Origin: Paraburkholderia sp. DHOC27 | GTDB lineage: Bacteria > Pseudomonadota > Gammaproteobacteria > Burkholderiales > Burkholderiaceae | Direction: 5' to 3' | DNA length: 64,000 nt | Assembly: GCF_003429005.1 (NCBI RefSeq) | Contig: NZ_QVQV01000001.1 | Coordinates: 1,478,141 to 1,542,140, forward strand | Part shown: in pieces, positions 52,701 to 60,668 of the stretch | Position numbering within the stretch: position 1 is the stretch's first letter | How the letters are laid out: every line of letters begins with the position of its first letter | Made by a program: the position numbers and the translations under genes | Notes under the pieces: model-generated | Told to the model about the DNA's origin: nothing | Seen by the model: only the letters and a program-made list of their open reading frames with translations | The model's database searches: none

Positions 52701-54608
52701 GATTTCACCGTGGTAGGCGTGGGCGATATGTCGGGCGACGTGTTCGGCAACGGCATGCTGCTGTCGCCGCATATCAAACTGGTGGCTGCATTCGATCACC
52801 GTCACATCTTCCTCGATCCGAACCCGGACCCTGCCGCGAGTCTGGCGGAACGCGCCCGCCTGTTCCAGCTCGAACGCTCCAGTTGGGCGGACTACGACCC
52901 TTCGGTAATATCCGCGGGCGGCGGTATTTTTCCGCGCGCTGCCAAGACGGTGCCGGTCTCTGCCGCGATGCAAACGGTGTTGGGTATCAACGTGGCCGCG
53001 CTTGCGCCGAATGAACTGATTCGCGCCATTTTGCAGGCGCCGGTGGACCTGCTCTACAACGGCGGCATTGGCACGTATGTGAAGGCAAGCCGCGAGACGC
53101 ATTTGCAGGTGGGCGATCGCGCCAATGACGCCGTGCGCGTGAACGGCGCGGACTTGCGTTGCAAGGTCGTGGCCGAAGGGGGCAACCTCGGCCTCACGCA
53201 ACTCGGCCGCATCGAGTTTGCGTTGAAGGGTGGCCGGATCAATACGGATGCGATTGATAACTCGGCAGGCGTCGATTGTTCGGATCACGAAGTAAACATC
53301 AAGATTCTGCTCGGGCTGGTGGTGAGCGAAGGCGAGATGACCGAGAAGCAGCGTAACGCACAACTGGCCGCGATGACCGATGAAGTGGGCCTGCTGGTGC
53401 TACAGGACAATTACTACCAGACGCAGGCGTTGTCGATTGCGGGGCGCTACAGCGTCGAACTGTTTGACGCGGAAACACGCTTCATGCGCTGGCTCGAACG
53501 GGCCGGGCGGTTGAATCGCGTGATCGAATTTCTGCCTACGGACGAAGAGATCGCCGAGCGGCTGGCGGCGAAACAGGGCTTGACCTCGCCCGAGCGCGCC
53601 GTGCTGCTCGCCTACAGCAAGATGTGGCTGTACGACGCGCTGCTGGACTCCAGCATGCCGGAAGACCCGCTGGTGAGCGGCATGTTGATCGAGTATTTCC
53701 CCAACCCGCTGCGCGAGCGCTTCAGCGAACCGATGCACCGTCATCCGCTGCGGCGTGAAATTCTCGCCACGTATCTGACCAATGCGCTCGTGAATCGCGT
53801 CGGCCTTGAATTCGTGCACCGCCTGATGGAGGAGACGGACGCAGAGCCAGGCGAGATCGTGCGAGCCTGCATCATGGCGCGCGACGTGTTCGATCTGGAC
53901 GACGTCTGGTGCAGCATCGACGCACTGGATAACCGCGTGGCCGACGACGTGCAGGCGCGCATGTTCGTCGAAGTCGCGCGGTTGGTGGAGCGCTCGGCGC
54001 TGTGGTTCCTGCGGCAATTGCAATCCGGTGCCGTGACGGACGTGGCGGGTCTGCTGGCGCGTTGCCGTGACGCCGCGCAACGGCTCGCGTCGCAATGGCC
54101 CACGCTGCTGCCGGCCGCGGACCTGGACGCGCTCTCGGAGCGGCAACGCGTACTCGTGGATGCCGGCGTGGACAGCGAACTCGCGGTGCGGGTGGCGAGC
54201 GGGGAAATTTCTGCGGCGCTGCTCGATATCGCCGAGGTGGCCGCCACCTGTGGCCGCAGTCTCGAACTGGTGGCGGGCGTGTATTTCGCGCTCGGCACGC
54301 AACTGAACTACGGCTGGATTGCCGAGCGCGCCAACGCGCTGCCAGCGCCCACGCATTGGGACATGCTCGCGCGGGCGGCGGCGCTCGCGGAACTCGCGCG
54401 GCTCAAGCGTGCGCTGACGACCAGTGCGCTGGCGGGCGCCACGGAATCGTCCACGCCCGATGAACTCGTCGAAGCCTGGCAGGCACGCCGCGCAGTGCCG
54501 CTGGAGCGCTACGCGCGTTTGCTGGCAGATCTGCGCGCCACGGGCGGTGCGAGCCTGGCCACGCTGCTGGTTATCGTGCGGGAAATGGCGTCTTTGGAGC
54601 GCTGTTAG
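49764..54608 (+). CDS. gdhB: NAD-specific glutamate dehydrogenase, large (180-kDa) type
   Basis: Oxidatively deaminates glutamate to 2-oxoglutarate. 1614 residues from the ATG at 49764 (GGAGGAG 3-8 nt upstream), the usual size of the 180-kDa family. N-terminal regulatory half (ACT-like segments, for example [27 protein letters not shown]), then the catalytic core in the second half: [88 protein letters not shown] and [16 protein letters not shown]. No frameshift visible. Confidence 0.95.
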   Translation: [1614 protein letters not shown]

Positions 54609-54627
54609 GGCGTTCGTCAAAACGCCC
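54608..54627 (+). terminator. Hairpin after glutamate dehydrogenase
   Basis: GGGCGTT (54608-54614) with AACGCCC (54621-54627) around CGTCAA, directly after the TAG stop. Only a weak T/G tail follows. Confidence 0.5.
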
Positions 54628-54738
54628 GTTGTGATGGTGGAAAATGAACGGGTGGCGTGCCGGTTGGACGCATGTCGCCCGGATTGCCCATAATACGGCT
54701 ATTGTCTTTCCCACTTCACCTTTCATCTTTGTCCCGCC

Positions 54739-55812
54739 ATGACCGACCACGCTGTCCTTAATCCCGCTGTGCCGCGCCTCACCAGCCTCTCGCATGGTGG
54801 CGGCTGCGGCTGCAAGATCGCGCCGGGCGTCCTGTCCGATCTGCTCAAACGCAGCGTGCCGCTGCCGGCCTTCCCCGACCTGCTGGTGGGCACCGAAACG
54901 GCTGACGACGCGGCGGTCTACCGCCTGAACGACGAGCAGGCCATCGTGGCCACGACCGACTTCTTCATGCCGATCGTCGACGATCCGTATGATTTCGGCC
55001 GCATCGCCGCGACCAATGCACTCTCGGATGTCTACGCCATGGGCGGCAAACCGATTCTCGCCCTGGCGCTGGTCGGCATGCCCATCAATGTGCTGCCGCA
55101 TGACGTGATTGCGGCCGTGCTGCGCGGCGGCGAGGATGTGTGCACCCAGGCGGGCATTCCGGTGGCGGGCGGTCATTCCATTGATTCGGTCGAACCCATC
55201 TACGGACTCGCGGCACTCGGTGTGGTGCATCCACAGCGCGTCAAACGCAACGCGGCCGCGAAGGCGGGCGACGTACTGGTGCTCGGCAAACCGCTGGGCG
55301 TGGGCGTGCTGTCGGCGGCGTTGAAGAAAAATCAGCTGGACGACGCGGGCTATGCCGCGATGATTGCGCACACCACCAAACTAAATCGTCCGGGCACCGA
55401 ACTGGCCGCGTTGCCAGGCGTGCATGCATTGACGGACGTGACGGGCTTCGGTCTGCTCGGCCATACGCTGGAACTGGCGCGCGGTGCGGGTTTGAGCGCG
55501 CATTTGCATTACGCGGATTTGCCGTGGATCGCGGGCGTCGAAGCCTTTGCGGCCGCAGGCGTGATAACGGGCGCGTCGGGGCGTAACTGGGCCTCGTATG
55601 GCGAGAGCATTCGCTTGAGCGATGGCCTGCCCGCGGTTGCCCAGGCACTCCTGACTGATCCGCAGACTTCCGGCGGTTTGCTGGTGGCGTGCGCACCGGA
55701 TGCCGTCGACGACGTGCTGGCCATTTTCCGCGCCGACGGTTTCGATGATGTCGCGGTGATCGGCGAAATGCGTGACGTGAGCGACGGCAAGCCGCGCGTC
55801 GAGGTGGCCTGA
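54739..55812 (+). CDS. selD: Selenide, water dikinase
   Basis: Makes selenophosphate from selenide and ATP. 357 residues with SHGGGCGCKIAP: C23 and K26 align with the E. coli catalytic Cys17 and Lys20, so this is a Cys, not a selenocysteine, form. Further family segments: DDAAVYRLND, ATTDFFMPIVDDPYDFGRIAATNALSDVYAMGG, GGHSIDSVEPIYGL, LTDPQTSGGLLV. selA/selB and ybbB/selU are not in the window, so which selenium route it feeds is open. Confidence 0.95.
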   Translation: MTDHAVLNPAVPRLTSLSHGGGCGCKIAPGVLSDLLKRSVPLPAFPDLLVGTETADDAAVYRLNDEQAIVATTDFFMPIVDDPYDFGRIAATNALSDVYAMGGKPILALALVGMPINVLPHDVIAAVLRGGEDVCTQAGIPVAGGHSIDSVEPIYGLAALGVVHPQRVKRNAAAKAGDVLVLGKPLGVGVLSAALKKNQLDDAGYAAMIAHTTKLNRPGTELAALPGVHALTDVTGFGLLGHTLELARGAGLSAHLHYADLPWIAGVEAFAAAGVITGASGRNWASYGESIRLSDGLPAVAQALLTDPQTSGGLLVACAPDAVDDVLAIFRADGFDDVAVIGEMRDVSDGKPRVEVA

Positions 55813-56730
55813 TTGAAAGAGGAATCGCCGAAAGCCATCTTCTACGCCCTCGCTGCCAACCTCGGGATCGCCATCTGCAAGTTCGCTGCAGCGGCGTTCA
55901 CGCAGTCCGGTTCGATGTTCGCCGAGGCCATTCACTCTACCGCCGACTGCGGCAATCAACTCCTGCTGCTGTTCGGTCTGCGCGAGGCGCGCCGACCGCC
56001 TAGCCCGTTGCATCCAATGGGAGCAGGGCGCGAGATCAATTTTTATTCGCTGCTGGTGGCGCTGCTGCTGTTTTTCGTCGGCGGGGCGTTTTCCGTGTAC
56101 GAGGGCATTCATCGTCTGTTCGCCCGCGAGCCGCTGACCTATGCGTTCGTCGCGCTGGCGGTGCTGGGCGTTTCGGTGGTGCTCGAAACCTTATCGCTGA
56201 TGGGTGCGATCCGCGAGATTCGCAAGACGCATCCCGACAAGTCGATGTGGCGCTGGTTTCGCGAAACGCGCGAATCCGATCTGCTGGTGGTGGCGGGTGA
56301 AGACATCGCGGCACTCGCGGGCCTCGCCATCGCGTTCGTCGCGGTGCTGCTCACCATGATCACGGGCAATCCGCTTTTCGATGCGCTCGGCTCGATTGGT
56401 GTGGGCCTACTGCTGATGGTGATTGCCTGCCTCGTGGCGCGCGAAGTGAAGTCGATGATCGTCGGCGAGTCGGCGGGACCGGAAGTGCGGGGCGCGATCG
56501 AAGCGCATCTGCGGGCCCGCAGCGAAATCCGCAGCATCATCAATCTGATTACGCTGCAATGGGGACGCGAGGTGGTGGTGGCGGTGCAGGCAGAGATGAT
56601 CGAATACGACAGCGGCCGCGCGATGGTCGATGCGATCAACGTGATCGAAGCGAACCTGCAGGAAACGTTTCCGCAGGTTCGCTGGGTGTTTTTCGAGCCC
56701 GACGTGCCGCGCAGCGAGCGGGCTCGGTGA
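55813..56730 (+). CDS. Cation diffusion facilitator (CDF) family transporter
   Basis: 305 residues. Translation starts at a TTG immediately after the selD stop, with GAGGTGG as ribosome site. About six hydrophobic segments; the metal-site pattern AIHSTADCGNQ (HxxxD) in the second helix and EDIAALAGLAIA (DxxxA) in a later helix, and a C-terminal cytoplasmic domain with AMVDAINVIEANL. Resembles the Fe/Zn/Co efflux group; metal not determinable. Confidence 0.87.
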   Translation: MKEESPKAIFYALAANLGIAICKFAAAAFTQSGSMFAEAIHSTADCGNQLLLLFGLREARRPPSPLHPMGAGREINFYSLLVALLLFFVGGAFSVYEGIHRLFAREPLTYAFVALAVLGVSVVLETLSLMGAIREIRKTHPDKSMWRWFRETRESDLLVVAGEDIAALAGLAIAFVAVLLTMITGNPLFDALGSIGVGLLLMVIACLVAREVKSMIVGESAGPEVRGAIEAHLRARSEIRSIINLITLQWGREVVVAVQAEMIEYDSGRAMVDAINVIEANLQETFPQVRWVFFEPDVPRSERAR

Positions 56731-56774
56731 TCAACTTAGTGGTCAACTTAGTGGTCAACTCAGTGATCAACTCA
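56727..56774 (+). repeat. 12-bp tandem repeat, four units
   Basis: Units GTGATCAACTTA, GTGGTCAACTTA, GTGGTCAACTCA, GTGATCAACTCA (consensus GTGRTCAACTYA) run from 56727 to 56774. The first unit contains the TGA stop of the CDF gene (56728-56730). Followed by the end of the convergent aldo/keto reductase gene. Confidence 0.9.
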
Positions 56775-56820
56775 ACAAAGACCGCGTCTGCGCATTGACA
56801 CACAACGCGAGGTTAAGCGC

Positions 56821-57801
56821 TTACTTGAAGCCCGTCACCTCATGCGGCACATACAGTTCTTCGAGCTGTTTGATTTCCTCGTCGCTGAGCTTGAGTGAGA
56901 GCGCTGCAACCGCATCGTCCAGATGATGCGGCTTGCTGGCGCCGATGATCGGCGCGCTGATCGCGCTCTTTTGCAGCACCCATGCAAGCGCCACCTGGGC
57001 GCGCGGCACACCGCGCGCCGTGGCAATCTCGCCCACGCGTTCGACGATGCGGCGATCCGTATCTTCGGTGTTCGCATACAGCGAGCGGCCGAATTCATCG
57101 GTTTCCGAACGGGCGCTACTGGTGTTCCAGTCACGCGTAAGACGGCCACGCGCCAGCGGGCTCCACGGAATCACGCCAATGCCTTCGCTTTCGCACAGCG
57201 GCAGCATTTCGCGCTCTTCTTCGCGATAGAGCAGATTGACGTAGTTCTGCATCGTCACGAAGCGGGTCCAGCCGTGCTGTTCGGCCACGTGCAGGGCCTT
57301 CGAGAACTGCCACGCGTACATGGACGATGCGCCGATGTAGCGCGCCTTACCGGCCTTCACGACATCGTGGAGCGCCTCCATCGTTTCTTCGATGGGCGTG
57401 GTGTAGTCCCAGCGGTGAATCTGGTAAAGATCGACATAGTCTGTGCCCAGACGCTTCAGACTCGCGTCGATTTCCGCCATGATGACCTTGCGCGACAGGC
57501 CCATACCGTTCGGCCCCGCATGCATGCGTCCATGCACCTTGGTGGCGAGCACGATCTCATCGCGCTTGGCGAGGTCCTTGAGCGCACGGCCTACGATCTC
57601 TTCGCTGGTGCCATCGGAGTAGACGTTGGCGGTATCGAAGAAGTTGATGCCGTGATCGAGCGCCTGCTTGATGAACGGGCGCGACTCGTTTTCACCGAGC
57701 GTCCACGGATGATTACCGCGCTCGGGAATGCCATACGTCATGCAACCCAGACAAAGACGCGATACGTCGAGACCCGTACGACCCAGTTTTACATAGTCCA
57801 T
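56821..57801 (-). CDS. Aldo/keto reductase
   Basis: 326 residues from the ATG at 57801 (AGGAGTGAGGC upstream), the length of the YajO/PhyD group. Catalytic tetrad: Asp and Tyr in FFDTANVYSDG, Lys in LATKVHG and His in LYQIHRWD. NADPH-binding C-terminal segment IIGASKPHHLDDAV. Substrate not predictable; some members act on aliphatic or aromatic aldehydes. Confidence 0.9.
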   Translation of the reverse strand: MDYVKLGRTGLDVSRLCLGCMTYGIPERGNHPWTLGENESRPFIKQALDHGINFFDTANVYSDGTSEEIVGRALKDLAKRDEIVLATKVHGRMHAGPNGMGLSRKVIMAEIDASLKRLGTDYVDLYQIHRWDYTTPIEETMEALHDVVKAGKARYIGASSMYAWQFSKALHVAEQHGWTRFVTMQNYVNLLYREEEREMLPLCESEGIGVIPWSPLARGRLTRDWNTSSARSETDEFGRSLYANTEDTDRRIVERVGEIATARGVPRAQVALAWVLQKSAISAPIIGASKPHHLDDAVAALSLKLSDEEIKQLEELYVPHEVTGFK

Positions 57802-57952
57802 TGCCTCACTCCTGTAGAGATGCACAATTCTGAATTGCGATTATGGAAAGCGTAGCGCTACTATTCACACGAGAGCGCCTGCCACGTTCAGGATATTTCA
57901 AAATGGCGCGGATTTCACGCCGCGTGCTTATTTAAACAAAGGAAAACCAGCA

Positions 57953-59038
57953 ATGCAGAAGCGTATTCTCGCGGCAAGTGTGGCGTTGAGCCTCGGCATG
58001 CTCGCCGGTGTTTCGTTATTGCCGGCGGCCCATGCTGAAGCCGGAAACGCCACACCAGGCAATGCACGACATGCAGCCGTGCCACGCACGCGTCACGTCA
58101 AGGTGATGATCGTCTCGATGTTCGGACCAGAAGGGAAGGTGTGGCTCGATCACCTTGGCCCGTGGCAGGCCATTACGGTGGAGGGCCTCTCGCCGGATTA
58201 TCCGCAGGTGCATTGCAACGCGCAGGATGTCTGCGTGATGACCACCGGCATGGGGCACGCCAATGCGGCGGCGTCGATGATGGCGTTGAGTTTCTCGCCG
58301 CGTTTCGATTTGCGGCACACGTATTTCATGGTGGCGGGAATCGCCGGTATCGACCCGCAGCAAGGCACGCTCGGCACCGCTGCGTGGGCGAAGTATCTGG
58401 TGGACTTCGGCATTCAATGGGAAATCGACGCGCGCGAAATTCCGCCGGACTGGAACTCGGGCTACCTCGGCATCAATACGAAGAGCCCCACGGATAAACC
58501 GCCGCTCGACTACCGTACGGAAGTGTTCCAGTTGAATCCGCAACTCGCCGACGCGGCCTTTGCGTTGTCGCGCAACGTCACGCTCGCCGATAACGCGCAG
58601 GCGCAGGCGGCCCGCGCCAAATTCGATTCCGCGCCCGCCAATCAGCCGCCCAAAGTGACCCAGTGCGACACGCTAGGCGGCGATACGTGGTGGTCGGGTA
58701 CGAAACTCGGGGATCGGGCGCGCGAATGGACCAAAATCCTTACCGACGGCAAGGGCGTCTACTGCACGACGCAGCAGGAAGATAACGCGACTTATGAAGC
58801 GCTGAAGCGTGCGGCTAGTGCGAATCGGGTCGACTTGAGCCGCGTCGCGGTATTGCGTGCAGGCTCGGATTTCGACCGGCCGTATCAAGGCCAGACCAGT
58901 GTGGATAATCTGCTGAATTACGCCGCGCAAGGCGGCTTCGATATCGCGCTCGACAATCTTTATCGAGCGGGAAATCCACTCGTCCAGCAGATCGTGACCC
59001 ACTGGAGCGAGTGGCGTGAAGGTGTTCCGAAACCTTGA
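57953..59038 (+). CDS. Purine nucleoside permease (NUP family), periplasmic
   Basis: 361 residues with a clear signal peptide (MQKRILAASVALSLGMLAGVSLLPAAHA). The mature part has the NUP pattern VMIVSMFGPEGKVWLDHLG, TGMGHANAAASMMAL, AGIAGIDPQQGTLGTAAWA and VLRAGSDFDRPYQGQTSVDNLL. The family was first described as yeast nucleoside transporters; bacterial members look like exported phosphorylase-like binding proteins. The name permease is therefore conventional. Upstream region 57826-57952 is AT-rich and shared with the divergent aldo/keto reductase. Confidence 0.87.
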   Translation: MQKRILAASVALSLGMLAGVSLLPAAHAEAGNATPGNARHAAVPRTRHVKVMIVSMFGPEGKVWLDHLGPWQAITVEGLSPDYPQVHCNAQDVCVMTTGMGHANAAASMMALSFSPRFDLRHTYFMVAGIAGIDPQQGTLGTAAWAKYLVDFGIQWEIDAREIPPDWNSGYLGINTKSPTDKPPLDYRTEVFQLNPQLADAAFALSRNVTLADNAQAQAARAKFDSAPANQPPKVTQCDTLGGDTWWSGTKLGDRAREWTKILTDGKGVYCTTQQEDNATYEALKRAASANRVDLSRVAVLRAGSDFDRPYQGQTSVDNLLNYAAQGGFDIALDNLYRAGNPLVQQIVTHWSEWREGVPKP

Positions 59039-59097
59039 ACAACGATCGGTACGACCCGATGCTTAAGGCTCCTTACTACATGGAAACCGTTTCGCGC

Positions 59098-59163
59098 TTA
59101 GTGACGGAACGGGGTCCACACAGGGGTATCGCTATTCCAGTGATCCAGTTCGGATGGGGTCAT
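59098..59163 (-). CDS. Possible 21-residue peptide with a structured ribosome binding site
   Basis: Minus-strand frame MTPSELDHWNSDTPVWTPFRH with AGGAG exactly 6 nt before the ATG. Upstream, CCTGTC/GACAGG (59206-59211 with 59172-59177) and GCAGCAC/GTGCTGC (59187-59193 with 59199-59205) can pair, so part of the ribosome site (GACAGGAG) is held in a stem. The peptide is Trp/Pro/acid-rich and unlike surrounding shadow frames. Low confidence; it could also be a remnant of a mobile element or a chance frame in an sRNA-like structure. Confidence 0.3.
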   Translation of the reverse strand: MTPSELDHWNSDTPVWTPFRH

Positions 59164-59171
59164 GATGTGCT

Positions 59172-59211
59172 CCTGTCAATTTGCTTGCAGCACGTGGGGT
59201 GCTGCGACAGG
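59172..59211 (-). promoter_or_regulatory. Two-part hairpin covering the small frame's ribosome site
   Basis: Outer stem 59172-59177 / 59206-59211 (6 bp) and inner stem 59187-59193 / 59199-59205 (7 bp, 5-nt loop). On the minus strand the 3' arm of the outer stem includes the GACAGG of the Shine-Dalgarno region. Confidence 0.45.
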
Positions 59212-59464
59212 GTCAAATGTAGACGTGGGCTGCGCGCGGATAAACCGGCGAATGGTGAAATGAATTGTCGCGAAAGCGGAACAATCGCTGTGCAGGGGCG
59301 CGTTTGCCTTGCTGGGCGGGGCTCAGCGCGGATCGGGCGGGCAGGTGCAAGGCCGGAGTCCGCGCTGAACTGACTTGAGTGAATCCACTAAACCGCGCTT
59401 CTCAAGCCGTTTTTAAGGGCGCTTTAAACCGTTTTGACCCGCGCCCTGATCGCGCGTTACCGCT

Positions 59465-60469
59465 TTAAGCCACCCACTCGTTCATCACCGGCGTATTGAG
59501 CGACGGCGCCGATTCACGCTCCTCGAAGGTGCGCTTCGAACACGGCGTGTCGAGCGTGCAGCGGCCGCTCAACAGCGGGCAACGCTCGAACAGCTCGGCA
59601 ATCCAGTCCACGAACACGCGCACTTTCGGCGACAGATGCCGGCTATGCGGATAGACCGCGGAAATCGGCATGGGCATCGGCTTCAACTCGGGCAGCACTT
59701 CCACCAGCTGGCCCGATTGCAGATGCGGCAGCACCATGAAAAGCGGCGGCTGGATCAGGCCAAAGCCCTCAAGGCCGCAGGTCACGTAGGCATCCGCGTC
59801 GTTGACCGACACCACGCCCTTCATCTTGACCTCGACCTCCTTGCCGTCCACCTTGAACATCCAGTCCATGATGCGGCCCGTGCGGCTCGAAAAATAATTC
59901 ACCGCCTTGTGGTTCTCGAGATCTTCGAGCGAATGCGGATTGCCGAAGCGCTGCAGATAACTGGGCGCCGCGCACGTGACGCCTTCGAAAATGCCGATAC
60001 GGCGCGCCACCAGCGACGAATCCTGCAATTCGCCCACCCGCACCACGCAGTCCACACCCTCCTGCAAGAGATCGACCGGCCGGTCGGACAAACCGAGTTG
60101 CAGGTCGATATCCGGGTAGCGCGTGTGGAATTCACACAGAGAAGGGATCACCAGCAGGCGACCAATCGAGCCCGGCATGTCGATGCGCAGCTTGCCGTGC
60201 GGCTTCTTGTTGCCGCTCTGGAAGCTCGCTTCGGTCTCTTCGACGTCCGCGAGAATGCGCACGCAACGCTCGTAATACGCCGCGCCATCCGGCGTGAGCG
60301 ACAGACGGCGCGTCGTGCGATGCATGAGACGGGTGCCGAGAAACGACTCCAGATTCTGAATGATGGTGGTGACCGAAGCCCGCGGCAGATCGAGCGTTTC
60401 CGCGGCCCGCGTGAAGCTGTTGGTGTCGACGACACGTGTGAACACCTGCATGGCCTGTAGACGGTCCAT
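59465..60469 (-). CDS. LysR-family transcriptional regulator
   Basis: 334 residues. Winged HTH MQVFTRVVDTNSFTRAAETLDLPRASVTTIIQNLESFLGTRLMHRTTRRLSLTPDG (residues ~7-62), then the substrate-binding domain (HGKLRIDMPGSIGRLLVIPSL, SSLVARRIGIFEGVTCAAPSYLQR) and a longer C-terminal tail with ERCPLLSGRCTLDTPCSKR, three Cys within 20 residues. ATG at 60469. Divergent from the hydrolase-efflux genes and a plausible regulator of them. Confidence 0.88.
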   Translation of the reverse strand: MDRLQAMQVFTRVVDTNSFTRAAETLDLPRASVTTIIQNLESFLGTRLMHRTTRRLSLTPDGAAYYERCVRILADVEETEASFQSGNKKPHGKLRIDMPGSIGRLLVIPSLCEFHTRYPDIDLQLGLSDRPVDLLQEGVDCVVRVGELQDSSLVARRIGIFEGVTCAAPSYLQRFGNPHSLEDLENHKAVNYFSSRTGRIMDWMFKVDGKEVEVKMKGVVSVNDADAYVTCGLEGFGLIQPPLFMVLPHLQSGQLVEVLPELKPMPMPISAVYPHSRHLSPKVRVFVDWIAELFERCPLLSGRCTLDTPCSKRTFEERESAPSLNTPVMNEWVA

Positions 60470-60668
60470 GACTAACCTCCATTAAGGGGCTGGCGGTCCG
60501 CGATATCCATTGAACAACGATCGAATCGAAGCGCACGGCGCGTGGCGCCGGGCGTGCCCACTGACCAGGGGGACGGATTCGATTGTTTGGGCGGACCGAA
60601 TTGTGTTGCCGGATTATAGGCATTTATTTAGGAATCTGCCGAACCCACAATTCGCACCATCGATTTCT

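Larger units (their letters stand above)
59039..59464. other. Convergent-side intergenic region with a small structured element
   Basis: 426 bp between the nucleoside permease gene and the end of the LysR gene. It holds the small structured open frame described at 59098-59211 (minus strand). The right part (59220-59464) shows no gene or clear terminator; a 112-codon plus-strand frame starting at 59035 lacks coding character. Confidence 0.5.

Noticed and set aside
51582..53363. 593-codon minus-strand frame inside the glutamate dehydrogenase gene
   Set aside because: Antisense shadow of a conserved catalytic core; product is His/Arg-rich without domain.
59035..59373. 112-codon plus-strand frame after the nucleoside permease gene
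   Set aside because: Starts inside the preceding stop region without ribosome site and shows no coding character; possibly a remnant, but not supported.
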